DNA of 64,000 bases from Flagellatimonas centrodinii (GTDB lineage Bacteria > Pseudomonadota > Gammaproteobacteria > Nevskiales > Nevskiaceae): assembly GCF_016918765.2 (NCBI RefSeq), contig NZ_CP092104.1, positions 2,728,001 through 2,792,000 of the forward strand. The letters are read 5' to 3'. Position 1 is the first letter of the stretch; each line of letters starts with the position of its first letter. A model generated the notes under the pieces. That model was given only the letters and a program-made list of their open reading frames with translations, did not search any database and was not told the DNA's origin. Position numbers and translations under genes: made by a program. Shown one piece after another: positions 14,792-24,037 of the stretch.

Positions 14792-15370
14792 TCAACCCAA
14801 TGCGATCAGCACGCCGAGACAAACCAGTGTGGTGATGAAGGCGCCGACGGTACAGCCGATGCCGAGGCGGACATGGCGGAACTTTACCTGCAAGATGGAC
14901 GCTTTGGCGTGCAGGCCGCACAGCACCTCGCGTTTGACCTCGTCAAGCTCGGCATTGAGCACGCGGTCAACGTAGGCACTCTGAGAGGTTGCTGCAATTG
15001 CTGCGGACTGGAACATGCGCCCGGGATCACGTGCCGGGAAGATCATGCGCGGATAGGCGACGGACAGCGCGAAATAGGAGGCCAGCAGAGAAAACGCCAA
15101 GGCCGGTGTCAGGGTCAGCAGCAACTGCACGATCTCGAAGCTGTGCTCGGCCCCGCGCACCCGCCAGGCGATGAAGCTGGCCAGCGCCGCCAGCAAAATG
15201 GAATTGGCGGTGAGGATGAGGTTGGCCTTGACGTCCGCGCGGGTCAGTTGCTGCTCGGTGTCCATGTAGAACATCGAGAGCAGACGGGTGAGGTCGAGTC
15301 GGTAGTCCGCGACGATGTCGCTTGGACCGACCATGGGTGTGTCGGACGCATCGCGTTTGAAGCCATCCAT
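14792..15370 (-). CDS. Pycsar-effector-like membrane protein (DUF5706/PycTM type)
   Basis: The 192-residue protein has three predicted membrane segments (about 49-69, 81-105, 169-191). The first is preceded by ADVKANLILTANSILLAAL (45-63), the signature I associate with DUF5706/Pycsar TM effectors. In Pycsar anti-phage systems such a protein damages the membrane after a dedicated cyclase makes cCMP or cUMP. No pyrimidine cyclase or CBASS nucleotidyltransferase is adjacent; the only nearby nucleotide cyclase is the convergent GAF-GGDEF gene. The ATG at 15370 is preferred over an upstream TTG. It could be an orphan effector or a housekeeping relative. Confidence 0.6.
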   Translation of the reverse strand: MDGFKRDASDTPMVGPSDIVADYRLDLTRLLSMFYMDTEQQLTRADVKANLILTANSILLAALASFIAWRVRGAEHSFEIVQLLLTLTPALAFSLLASYFALSVAYPRMIFPARDPGRMFQSAAIAATSQSAYVDRVLNAELDEVKREVLCGLHAKASILQVKFRHVRLGIGCTVGAFITTLVCLGVLIALG

Positions 15371-15605
15371 AGGGAGCCCTGCATCGCACAAGAGGTGGAG
15401 CGCGCCGGCCGGCGCGGGGGCCGATGGCTACAGTGTCATTCGGCGACGTCCAGTGTTTGACATTGCGGCCTCGGGCGCAAGTGACCAGTGGCGTCTGAAA
15501 GCGTCAGTGCCGTGTCTCGGGGATCACCGCGCACGGTACGCACAGCGCCAAATCGGGTGGCACGCGAGTAAGCTCTTGCGACGTCAGTGCCCTCAGGAGC
15601 GTGTC

Positions 15606-16385
15606 ATGTCGCACATCGAAGTCAGCGTTGAAGGCCATGTTCTCGAAATTCGCGTCAACCGGCCGGAAAAGCTCAACGCCTTGTCTCCCGAGATGTATCT
15701 CGACCTCGCGCAGGCATTGGGCCGGCTCGATCGCGAGCCTGATCTGCGGGTCGGGCTGTTGCATGCCGAGGGCCCGCACTTCTCCGCCGGCGTCGAACTC
15801 GACAAGTGGGCGCCGATCTTCGCCAAGGCGCAGGGCTTCCCGGTGCCGGACGGGGGCATCGATCCGTTCGCGTTGGCCGGTCCGCGCTGCCGCAAGCCGG
15901 TGGTCATGGCGGTTCAGGGCTACTGCTTTACCTGGGGAGTGGAGGTGATGCTGACCACCGATGTGCGGGTGGCGGCCGACGACACCCGCTTCGCCATGCT
16001 CGAGGTCAAGCGCGGCATCTACCCCTGCGGTGGCGCCACCCTGCGGTTGCCGGAGCAGATGGGCTGGGCCAATGCCCAGCGGTACTTGTTGACCGGCGAG
16101 CAGTGGAGCGCGGCCGAAGCGCTGCGGACCGGTCTGGTGCAGGAGGTGGTGGCACCCGGTGAGCAGTATGCGGTGGCGCGACAACTGGCCGACAGCATTG
16201 CCGCCGCCGCGCCGTTGGGGGTGGAGGCGATCCTGCGGTCCTCGCGACTGACCCGCTCCCACGGCGAGCAGCACGCGGCGGATCATGTCTTTGACGATAT
16301 GGTCACGGTGATGCAAAGCGATGATGCCCGTGAGGGCGTGCTGTCGTTCAAGGAACGTCGCAGCGCCGTCTTCAGCGGTCGCTGA
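15606..16385 (+). CDS. Enoyl-CoA hydratase/isomerase family protein
   Basis: The 259-residue crotonase-fold protein has the oxyanion-hole segments HFSAGVELDKWAP and GYCFTWGVEVMLTTDVRVAA. In the second catalytic loop the usual Glu pair is only partly kept (FAMLEVKRGIYPCGG). AGGAG stands 7 bases before the ATG at 15606. The frame is open further upstream, but no supported start lies there. It is followed at 38 bases by a kinase-like gene on the same strand. The substrate is not predictable from sequence alone. Confidence 0.85.
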   Translation: MSHIEVSVEGHVLEIRVNRPEKLNALSPEMYLDLAQALGRLDREPDLRVGLLHAEGPHFSAGVELDKWAPIFAKAQGFPVPDGGIDPFALAGPRCRKPVVMAVQGYCFTWGVEVMLTTDVRVAADDTRFAMLEVKRGIYPCGGATLRLPEQMGWANAQRYLLTGEQWSAAEALRTGLVQEVVAPGEQYAVARQLADSIAAAAPLGVEAILRSSRLTRSHGEQHAADHVFDDMVTVMQSDDAREGVLSFKERRSAVFSGR

Positions 16386-16422
16386 AAGACCGCCTGCGTA
16401 AAGTGGACTGGTGAGAAATCGG

Positions 16423-17454
16423 ATGGATGCGCGCACACAATTCGCGGTGGCAGTGCCAGGGGGTTACTTCGTTGACGCAGGCGACCTTGCCGGCCTGCAG
16501 ACGTATCTGCACCAGCAGGGCTGGCTATCGCCGCAACGGCGACTGCACTCGGCGGCAAAGGCCGGAGACGGCAACATGAATCTGGTGCTGCGGCTGTTGC
16601 TGGACGATGGCAGCACCTCGATCCTCAAGCAGGCACGGCCGTGGGTGGAAAAATTTCCTCAGGTGCCCGCACCGGCCCATCGCGCCGAGATGGAGTCGAG
16701 CTTCTATCAGCGCACTGCCGGGATTTCCGCTGTGGCGCTGGCCTCGCCCACGCTGTTGCAGGCCGATCAGCGGTCGCACATCGTGCTGCTGGAAGATCTG
16801 GGCGCCGGTGGCGATCTGTCGACGCTATACCAGGGTGCGGTCATTGCCGATGAAGACCACGCCGCGGTGCTGCGCTATATGTCGGCATTGCATGGCGCCT
16901 CCGACCGCGTCGGCAGCGAGCGCATCGTCAATTCTGAGATGCGCGCACTGAACGCCGAGCACATGTTCCGGTTCCCGTTTTCCGACGACAACGGGTTCGA
17001 CCTTGATGCGGTGATGCCGGGCATGGCGACGCTGGCACAGCAGTGTCGCGACGATGCCGGGTTGATGCAGCGGGTGGCGGCACTGGAGGCTCGGTACCTG
17101 GCGGGCGGCAACACCCTGCTGCATGGTGATCTGTTCCCCGGCAGTGTGTTACGAACACCCCGGGGCATTCGGGTGATCGACCCGGAGTTCTGTTTCCATG
17201 GCGATGCCGAATTTGACGTCGGGGTCTGGTTGGCACACATGCACCTGGCCGGGCAGCCAGACAGGGTCATGACGCGGGTGCTGGCCGACTACATGGCACC
17301 ACCGGGTTTCTCGGTTGCGCGATGTCATCAGTATGCCGGGGTCGAGATACTGCGACGCTTGCTGGGCCTGGCGCAGTTGCCCCTGCAGTCCGACCTGGCC
17401 GCCCGGCAGGGGTTGGTCGCGCACGCGCGCGACCTGTTGCGGGACGACGACTGA
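16423..17454 (+). CDS. Phosphotransferase related to methylthioribose kinase
   Basis: The about 343-residue protein of the aminoglycoside phosphotransferase fold has features of 5-methylthioribose kinase: the ATP-loop GDGNMNLVLRLLL, the catalytic loop HGDLFPGSVL and the metal-binding segment VIDPEFCFHGDAEFDVGVWL. No other methionine-salvage genes are in the window, so a true MtnK role is uncertain and another sugar or small alcohol could be the substrate. An in-frame GTG at 16411 is an alternative start. It lies downstream of the enoyl-CoA hydratase gene and is convergent with the DUF547 gene. Confidence 0.75.
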   Translation: MDARTQFAVAVPGGYFVDAGDLAGLQTYLHQQGWLSPQRRLHSAAKAGDGNMNLVLRLLLDDGSTSILKQARPWVEKFPQVPAPAHRAEMESSFYQRTAGISAVALASPTLLQADQRSHIVLLEDLGAGGDLSTLYQGAVIADEDHAAVLRYMSALHGASDRVGSERIVNSEMRALNAEHMFRFPFSDDNGFDLDAVMPGMATLAQQCRDDAGLMQRVAALEARYLAGGNTLLHGDLFPGSVLRTPRGIRVIDPEFCFHGDAEFDVGVWLAHMHLAGQPDRVMTRVLADYMAPPGFSVARCHQYAGVEILRRLLGLAQLPLQSDLAARQGLVAHARDLLRDDD

Positions 17455-17467
17455 GGGCGATCGCCGG

Positions 17468-18331
17468 TCAGCGGCCGCTATCAGCCTGATAGTAGGCGTA
17501 GTGGCGGATGACCATTGTCCAGTCGTACTCGCGATAGTCGAGTGCCGGTTCGACTCCTTTCGGGATCACACCGTAGCGTTGCAGGATGGCGCGCTTGGCG
17601 GCGTCACTGCCACCGTCGAAGTCAGCCGAGAACCAGCGCAGCAGACGGGGCACAGCCACCCGGTCTGTGTCGGCATCATGGCGGGATTCCTGTTGCAGGT
17701 AGAACTTCGATACGGCATCGAGCTGGTCATCCACCGCAGTGCCGGTATAGGGCATGACCGGCGGACAGCTGCGGGCTCCGCAGTTGAGGGCGAAGTGAAT
17801 CCGGTAGTCAACCGTGTCCACCGCGAAACGCTGAATGAACGCGCGCCGCAGAAACAGCGTGCGAACATGCCCCAGCGTGTAGGTGGTGGCGCCGCGTCGC
17901 AATACACCGTGCTCGATGTCTTCGAGGCTCACCAGGTCGTTGGCAATGGCCACTTGATCGAGACCGAAGTAGGCCGATCGGTCCTCCAGGTACAGCGAGG
18001 GATCTGTTTTGAGGAAGTGCTGGGTGTAGCCGTTGTAGATATTGATCCAGAAGGCGAGCCGACGCTCACGAGTGTCCAGCGCCGCGTCAAGGGCGGTGGC
18101 ATCGAGGTCGCGAAACCGGTCGAGATGTGCCGCGACCGGCAGGTCGTGGATCACGCGATCCACGAAGTTGGCAGACAAGGTCACCGGATCGAGCTGTTCC
18201 AGGGTGGCCTGATCCACCTCGACGGCGCGCGGAAGTGGGTCGGGCAGGGTGATCTGGCCAGCGGACGCGGCCTGGCCCGTCAGCACCAGCAGTAGGCCGG
18301 TCAAGGGTGCGCGCAGCGATCTGAGCCTCAT
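17468..18331 (-). CDS. DUF547 secreted protein
   Basis: The 287-residue protein begins with a signal peptide (MRLRSLRAPLTGLLLVLTG then QAASA). The DUF547 core follows, with RRLAFWINIYNGYTQHFL and the Cys pair FALNCGARSCPP. DUF547 proteins are periplasmic or outer-membrane-associated and of unknown activity. The ATG at 18331 overlaps the stop of the nucleoside hydrolase gene (ATGA), so it is the third gene of an operon with a TonB-dependent receptor and that hydrolase. Its role is probably connected with uptake or processing of the same substrate. Confidence 0.85.
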   Translation of the reverse strand: MRLRSLRAPLTGLLLVLTGQAASAGQITLPDPLPRAVEVDQATLEQLDPVTLSANFVDRVIHDLPVAAHLDRFRDLDATALDAALDTRERRLAFWINIYNGYTQHFLKTDPSLYLEDRSAYFGLDQVAIANDLVSLEDIEHGVLRRGATTYTLGHVRTLFLRRAFIQRFAVDTVDYRIHFALNCGARSCPPVMPYTGTAVDDQLDAVSKFYLQQESRHDADTDRVAVPRLLRWFSADFDGGSDAAKRAILQRYGVIPKGVEPALDYREYDWTMVIRHYAYYQADSGR

Positions 18332-19257
18332 TGTCGGGTTCCCAGCAGGTGGTTCATCAGGAGCGGCTTGAAGCACGGGTCAATCCGCCAGGCATAGTCG
18401 ACCCGCCAGCGGGGCGGGAGTTCAGTGCCGACCTCGAGATAGTCCTTTTCGGCACCTTTTTTCCAGCGTCGGGCGTCGTTGGCGCGCCGGTTGATGGTCG
18501 CCGGCACCTGGCGTAGATAGTGAAAGCACTCGGGATACAGCAGGTGCCCCAGGGTGCAGGCATCGAACGGGATGAAACGATCCAGCCCCAGGCCAAGGCG
18601 CCAGATCAGTCGCCACAGGGCCAGTCGTCGCGCAACCCAACGGTCGCCCGGTCGTCCGTTTCGGCGGATACGGTCGATATCGTTGCCATCGAGCGTGATG
18701 CTGGCTGCCGCCTCAAAACCCGCCAGGGTGACCGGCACACCGGCGTCCAGCACTCGTTGCATTGATGCCGGATCATTGTCGAAGTTGGCGTCGGGCAGGG
18801 CGATGGTTCGCCCGCCGGGGGCGAGGAACGACTGGCCGTGTTGGCGTCCGGCGCAGAACACGACCTCATCGATCCGTTCTGCAAGCGCCGGATGAAACAG
18901 CAGCAGGTTGGCCAGATTGGTGGCGGCGCCAATGGCGACGATGGTCAGGCGCTCACGGCGCAACGCAGCCGCCAGCGCCTCCACCGCCGCGCTGTTCTCG
19001 CCGAAGCTGGCAAAGATGTCGTCGGCACCGCGGACCACCGGGATCGGATAGCGACCGTACAGCGCCAGCAGCTGCCGCGTGACCGATTCGCCGTTGTCGA
19101 CATCGCGATTGAGGCTGATCCCCCGCACCTGCACGCGGTCGCTGTCGAGTGCCAGCATCAGCGCCAGACCATCATCCACATCACCACCGAAGCGGTTGAA
19201 GATGATGTCGGTGTCGATCCAGATGGCCCGGGATGTCAGCGGGGTAGGGGTGCGCAT
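18328..19257 (-). CDS. Inosine-uridine preferring nucleoside hydrolase family protein
   Basis: The 309-residue protein belongs to the IUNH family. The calcium-binding N-terminal motif is DTD...DVDDGLALMLAL (Asp15, Asp17, Asp28, Asp29), with a six-residue insertion between the two halves compared with classical enzymes. VAIGAATNLANLLLFHP matches the conserved core. No signal peptide is seen, so it should act in the cytoplasm, cleaving N-glycosidic bonds of nucleosides or related ribosides. It starts three bases after the stop of the TonB receptor gene and overlaps the DUF547 gene. The receptor-hydrolase coupling suggests uptake of a nucleoside-like compound. Confidence 0.85.
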   Translation of the reverse strand: MRTPTPLTSRAIWIDTDIIFNRFGGDVDDGLALMLALDSDRVQVRGISLNRDVDNGESVTRQLLALYGRYPIPVVRGADDIFASFGENSAAVEALAAALRRERLTIVAIGAATNLANLLLFHPALAERIDEVVFCAGRQHGQSFLAPGGRTIALPDANFDNDPASMQRVLDAGVPVTLAGFEAAASITLDGNDIDRIRRNGRPGDRWVARRLALWRLIWRLGLGLDRFIPFDACTLGHLLYPECFHYLRQVPATINRRANDARRWKKGAEKDYLEVGTELPPRWRVDYAWRIDPCFKPLLMNHLLGTRQ

Positions 19258-19259
19258 GC

Positions 19260-21665
19260 TCAGAAACGGTAGCCGATCTCGGCTGCCAGGCTGCGCGGCG
19301 GAAACAGCCCGACCGAGTGGGCGCCGACGATCGCGACATCAGCTGCTTCGCGACGCACCACCTTGTCGGTCAAGTTGCGACCGATCAGTCGCAAGCTGAA
19401 GCGCTCGCTGCGGTCGGCGATGCCGACGAAGGCGTTATAGCGAACGTAGCCAGGCTGGGCGTCGATGGGGTCGAGGTCGATGTTGAGGAACTGATGGCTG
19501 GCCCCTTCCGCGACCAGGCCCAGGCCGACCGGTAGCCCCAGCCATGGCAGGGTGACGCGGGCATCGGCCTGGAGGCTGCCTGACCAGCGCGGCGCCCGCT
19601 GCAGCACCCGGCCACTGAGATCCTGGCTGTCGGCATTGGCATCGGCGGTGGCCGGCGCGTTCTCGTAGCGGTCGTATCGGGCGTCGAGATAGCCGAGATC
19701 TGCTGACAGGGCCAGGCCGATCGGCGTGATCCAGCGGGCCTCCAGTTCGACCCCCTGCGTGTGTGCGCGTGCGGCGTTGCCGACGAAGAATTCGGTGCCG
19801 TCCAGTGCTGCGACCTGCAGGTTTTCGAAATCAGTGCGGAACAGCTTGAGCGCGCCACGAAGGTTGTTGTCAGTCTGCAGGCGCAGTCCGGCTTCGTAGG
19901 TCCGTGACTGCTCGTCGCCGAACTCTGCCCGGTCGGCGACCGCAGCGAGATTGTTGAAGCCGCCGGACTTGAACCCCTGTGCCACCGTGACATAGCCCCG
20001 GAGGTTGTCGCGCAGTCGATAGAGCAGCGAGATCGTGGGTGATACATCGAACTCGGAGCGCCGGGCCTGCAGTGCGTACTCTTCCTCGCCGACCAGCGTG
20101 CCCAGCAACGGGCCGGTGACGCCGCTGAAGACAATGCTCTGATTGGCGCGACGTGTTTCACGGCTGAGCCGGCCATCCACCCGCAGGTCGAGCCGATCGG
20201 TCAACGCCCATTGCACGGAGCCGAACAGCGAGGCCGTCTCCTGACGCTGGATCAGATGATGGCGGCTCTGGCCAAAGCCGAGCGATTGCAGGTTGCCATT
20301 GCCCAGCAGGGTTGCCAGACGGTCGTCCAGCAGCTCGCCCAAGGCGGGGCCCAGAACACCGCCCGCGAGTGGCCCGAGGAGCGCATCGACACCGCCTTCG
20401 AACGCGCGGATATCCACCTGCAGGTCCAGATCGGCGCGGAACAGATAGACGCCGACGCTATAGGTGCCCCAGGCCCGATCGCCATCAAAGCGCAGTTCGG
20501 TGCTGCGCTGGCGGTAGGCCTCCTGCGACGGGAAGTTCAGCAGGGGGACCGGACTGACATCGAGGTCGAAGTCGGCGAGGGTGTCTTGCTGGGCAGCATT
20601 GATCAGCAGCCGCCAGCGGCCGACTGCGGTGGTCCATTCTCCTCCGAGGGCGACATCCTCGCCCTCGATGTGCGCACCCGAGGGGGCATGGTCGGTGTGC
20701 GTGCGGCCGTCGGTGACGTCGGCGCGGGTCTCGGGATCGAACCGCCGATACAGGCTCAGCAAGGCATCGCTGGCCTGGCTGAGTTCGAAGCCGTCACCGG
20801 TTTGCCGCAGACGGGCGGCTTGTAGCGATACGTCGAATGTCAGGTCGGCACGCGGCTCCCATCGCAGCTTGAGACGGCCGGCGCGGCCTGGCCGCCCCAG
20901 GTCATCGCGCTGCTGGGTGGTGTTGAACAGCACTCCGTCTTCGTCGGTCTGGCTGTACGCGACCCGGGCGGCCAGGGTATCCGACAGCGCCGTCGAGTAC
21001 GCGCCGCGTGCGCGGCGCTGGCCATCCGATCCGGTCAGCAGGTCGAGGTAGCCCTCGGGGACGAAGGTGACCGGCGCTGTCTGGATGTTGATGGCGCCGG
21101 CCACCGTGTTCTTGCCCAGCAGGGCTCCCTGCGGTCCGCGCAGCAGCTCCACCTGTTCGACATCGAGAAAGTCGAACAGCGCCCCCTGTGGCCGGCCGAG
21201 GAACACGTTGTCGACGAAGAAGCCCACCGATTGCTCGGCACTGCGGACGCTGCCGGTGCCGAGCCCGCGGACGAAAAAGAAGGTGTTGGTGGGGGTGACC
21301 GCCACCTGTGCGTTCGGCAGTCGGTCCGACAGGCTCTCGGTATCGGTGATATTGGTCTCCCGCAGCGCTTCATCCGAGGTGATGCTGACCGACACCGGGG
21401 TGTCCTCAAGCCGGCTGACACGGCGGCCGGCGGTGACCACCAGGGTCTCCATGGCCGCCGGCGGCGCACTGCGGGGCGCCGGTTCTGCGGCCGCTGTCAG
21501 CGGCTGCACCGGAATGGTGTCGAGCGGTGGCGACGGGTCTTCGGGCTGGGCCAGCGCCAGCAGCGGCAACAGTCCGAACACGGCGGACCAAACGATCCGT
21601 CCGGTGAGGCGCCCATCGCTGGAACACGGGCGTCGGCGTCGGTACAGAGGGCTTGCGAGCATCAT
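19260..21665 (-). CDS. TonB-dependent outer-membrane receptor
   Basis: The 801-residue receptor has a signal sequence (FGLLPLLALAQ), a TonB box-like METLVVTAGRR, a plug domain (DTPVSVSITSDEALRE ... VEQVELLRGPQGALLGKNTVAGAINI) and a long beta-barrel ending in Phe (AEIGYRF), as expected for BAM recognition. It is the first gene of a leftward operon with a nucleoside hydrolase and a DUF547 protein. The family imports siderophores, vitamins or other scarce solutes; the hydrolase suggests a nucleoside or modified nucleoside ligand. It is divergent from the DUF305 gene with about 124 bases between them. Confidence 0.92.
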   Translation of the reverse strand: MMLASPLYRRRRPCSSDGRLTGRIVWSAVFGLLPLLALAQPEDPSPPLDTIPVQPLTAAAEPAPRSAPPAAMETLVVTAGRRVSRLEDTPVSVSITSDEALRETNITDTESLSDRLPNAQVAVTPTNTFFFVRGLGTGSVRSAEQSVGFFVDNVFLGRPQGALFDFLDVEQVELLRGPQGALLGKNTVAGAINIQTAPVTFVPEGYLDLLTGSDGQRRARGAYSTALSDTLAARVAYSQTDEDGVLFNTTQQRDDLGRPGRAGRLKLRWEPRADLTFDVSLQAARLRQTGDGFELSQASDALLSLYRRFDPETRADVTDGRTHTDHAPSGAHIEGEDVALGGEWTTAVGRWRLLINAAQQDTLADFDLDVSPVPLLNFPSQEAYRQRSTELRFDGDRAWGTYSVGVYLFRADLDLQVDIRAFEGGVDALLGPLAGGVLGPALGELLDDRLATLLGNGNLQSLGFGQSRHHLIQRQETASLFGSVQWALTDRLDLRVDGRLSRETRRANQSIVFSGVTGPLLGTLVGEEEYALQARRSEFDVSPTISLLYRLRDNLRGYVTVAQGFKSGGFNNLAAVADRAEFGDEQSRTYEAGLRLQTDNNLRGALKLFRTDFENLQVAALDGTEFFVGNAARAHTQGVELEARWITPIGLALSADLGYLDARYDRYENAPATADANADSQDLSGRVLQRAPRWSGSLQADARVTLPWLGLPVGLGLVAEGASHQFLNIDLDPIDAQPGYVRYNAFVGIADRSERFSLRLIGRNLTDKVVRREAADVAIVGAHSVGLFPPRSLAAEIGYRF

Positions 21666-21789
21666 GGTGTCGGCGCGCGGCCCGGTCTCGATTGAGCGGG
21701 GTCACCCGCGAGGAGGCTGAAGTATAGGGGGCGCCAGCCGACGCAGGTGGCGCCGGCGATACCCCAGCCAAAGTCTCTACACTGATGCC

Positions 21790-22500
21790 ATGACGCGATT
21801 GCATGCCTTGTGGCTCGGAGGGCTGGCCGGACTGGCGCTCGGGCTTGCGCTGGTCGTGGGCGGTCGACTCGCCGGTCTGCCTGCCCTGACGTCGACCCCC
21901 ACGCCGGCCGTACCCGGGCCGATCGACATCGGCTTCGCCCAGTCGATGATGCTGCATCACCAGCAGGCCATCGGCATGGCGATGCTGATACTTGATGCGT
22001 CGCCACCGTCACCGCTGGCGACGCTGGCACGGCAGATCGCCACCGCGCAGTTGGTCGAACTGGGCGAGATGCGCGGATGGCTGCGTCTGTGGGATGCCCC
22101 CTGGGTCGCCGAGCGGCCGGGCATGGACTGGATGCGCCTCGGTCGAACGCCGCCGGACGCCGCGCTGTTGAAGTATCTGTTGGACTGTCAGCAGACGCCG
22201 ACCGGCATGGTGGGGCTGGCGACACCCGAGGCCGTAGACCGCTTGCGGCAGCTTGAGGGACGCGAGCGCGACGCTCATTTCCTGCGGTTGATGCAGGCCC
22301 ATCACGAGGGCGGGTTGCCGATGGCCCGATTTGCGGCCACCGAAGCGAAAGTACCGGTGGTGCGGGAACTGGCGGCCCGTATCGTGCTGGAACAGTCCGA
22401 GGAGCTCTACCGCATTCAGCGCACCTTATGGGCGATCACGGCAACCCACGCCGAGGCGGCGTCCATGCCCTCTGATATCGTGGCGACAGATCAAGAATGA
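21790..22500 (+). CDS. DUF305 family protein
   Basis: The 236-residue protein has an N-terminal hydrophobic segment (LWLGGLAGLALGLALVVGG), which is a signal anchor. Two His-rich repeats typical of DUF305 follow: FAQSMMLHHQQAIGMAM and LRLMQAHHEGGLPMA. DUF305 proteins form four-helix bundles, are periplasmic and often occur beside metal-related genes. The paired His suggests metal binding, but the function is not established. Its stop overlaps a possible ATG of the next gene, and the two are likely co-transcribed. Confidence 0.85.
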   Translation: MTRLHALWLGGLAGLALGLALVVGGRLAGLPALTSTPTPAVPGPIDIGFAQSMMLHHQQAIGMAMLILDASPPSPLATLARQIATAQLVELGEMRGWLRLWDAPWVAERPGMDWMRLGRTPPDAALLKYLLDCQQTPTGMVGLATPEAVDRLRQLEGRERDAHFLRLMQAHHEGGLPMARFAATEAKVPVVRELAARIVLEQSEELYRIQRTLWAITATHAEAASMPSDIVATDQE

Positions 22501-22511
22501 GGGGAGCGCGC

Positions 22512-23915
22512 ATGAGGGGAGAAATCGTTTTCGTGGTCGGCGTCGGCTTGCTGGCTCTGGGGCTCGGAGGCTGCGGTGGCGGCGACGATGCACTGTCGGT
22601 TCGCGGCGGGGCGACGCCCGCGGCCAAATGCGGGCCGGGGTCGCGTCCGGAGACCGGGCTGCAGGGGCGGGTCAGCCGTGCCGAGCACGACAGTGGCCGG
22701 GCCGCCGAGGGATACACCTGCAATACCGAGCTGGTGGGCGAATACACCGTGCCCAATCCCATTGGCACCGTGGGCGGGTTCAAGGTCGAACGGTATACCG
22801 ATGCCTCGGGGCGCGACTGCGCCTACTACGACACCACCCTGTTGTACCCGACCAACCTGCTCGACCTCGAAGCCGGGGTCAACGTGCTGGACATGAGTGA
22901 CCCCACCAATCCGGTGCGCACCGCACGTCTGGTGACCCCGGCCATGCTGTCGCCGCACGAGTCGCTGGTGGTCTCGCAGGAAGGGGGCGTGCTGGCAGCG
23001 GTGTTGGGCAACCCGGCGTTCTACCCCGGGGTTGTCGATGTCTACGACCTGTCGGCGGACTGCCGCTTTCCGCAGCTGCGGTCGACGGCGCCGGTCGGGT
23101 TTCTCGGCCACGAGAGCGGGATGGCGCCCGACGGCAAGACTTTTTATTCAGCCTCCCCCGGCACACCGACGCTGACTGCGGTGAACATCGAGAACCCGCT
23201 GCTGCCGTTGCCGATCTGGACCGGCCCCTACACCTCACACGGGTTGTCGCTGAGCGCTGACGGCAACCGTGCCTACCTGGCTGCTGGCGACGGTCACGGT
23301 GTGCTGATTCTGGATGTCTCGGAGATCCAGGCACGCAAGGCCAATCCGCAGGTGCGGGAGGTCGGCAGCCTGTCCTGGGACAACCAGACGATTCCGCAGA
23401 ACGCGATTCCCTTCATCCGAGATGGCCATCCCTACCTGCTGGAGATCGACGAATACTCGTCGAACGGCGGCGGCGTCGCCGCCCATGGCGACATCGTCGG
23501 CGCCGGACGCATCATCGACATCGGCGATGAGACCCAGCCCAAGGTGGTGTCGAATCTGCGGCTGGAAGTGCACGAGCCCGGGAACCGCGCCGCCATCGCC
23601 GATGACCCGGGCGCCTTTCTGCCCATCCAGGGCTACGCCGGCCACTACTGCAACGTGCCGACGCGGGTGAACCCGGAGATCGCTGCCTGCAGCATGATCG
23701 TGTCGGGCCTGCGTATCTTCGACATCCGCGACCCGCACAACCCGCGGGAAGTCGCCTACTTCAACGCGCCAGTGAATCCGCGGATCACCCCGATCTTCGA
23801 GGCCAGCAACTGGGCCATGTCGAGCCCGTCGTTCGTGCCGGAGCGCAAGGAAATCTGGTACTCCGATGGCTATGGCGGCTTCTATGTGGTGCGGGTGACC
23901 AACGGCGCCTGGTAG
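22512..23915 (+). CDS. LVIVD-repeat lipoprotein (beta-propeller)
   Basis: The 467-residue lipoprotein has the signal peptide MRGEIVFVVGVGLLALGLGGC with lipobox Cys near residue 21. The rest shows repeated beta-propeller blades of the LVIVD kind (VNVLDMSDPTNPVRTARL, GVVDVYDLS, GVLILDVSEIQ, LRIFDIRDPHNPREVAYF). GGGGAG four bases before the ATG at 22512 favours this start over the overlapping ATG at 22497. It is probably anchored to the outer membrane. It pairs with the DUF305 protein upstream, but no biochemical role is known for either. Confidence 0.82.
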   Translation: MRGEIVFVVGVGLLALGLGGCGGGDDALSVRGGATPAAKCGPGSRPETGLQGRVSRAEHDSGRAAEGYTCNTELVGEYTVPNPIGTVGGFKVERYTDASGRDCAYYDTTLLYPTNLLDLEAGVNVLDMSDPTNPVRTARLVTPAMLSPHESLVVSQEGGVLAAVLGNPAFYPGVVDVYDLSADCRFPQLRSTAPVGFLGHESGMAPDGKTFYSASPGTPTLTAVNIENPLLPLPIWTGPYTSHGLSLSADGNRAYLAAGDGHGVLILDVSEIQARKANPQVREVGSLSWDNQTIPQNAIPFIRDGHPYLLEIDEYSSNGGGVAAHGDIVGAGRIIDIGDETQPKVVSNLRLEVHEPGNRAAIADDPGAFLPIQGYAGHYCNVPTRVNPEIAACSMIVSGLRIFDIRDPHNPREVAYFNAPVNPRITPIFEASNWAMSSPSFVPERKEIWYSDGYGGFYVVRVTNGAW

Positions 23916-24037
23916 TCGGCCGCAGTCCGGGGCAGGGCGGGCCGCCGGCGGTCGCGGCTGGTCAGCCGCGAAGGCAGTCCGGATTTCCGGCCCGCACGAT
24001 AGCGCGACTGGCGGTTGCCCTGCCGTGCCCGCGTTGA

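Noticed and set aside
13745-15370. A complete Pycsar or CBASS defence operon
   Set aside because: The two genes are convergent, the cyclase is a standard GGDEF with an RxxD site, and no dedicated cyclase or accessory gene is present.
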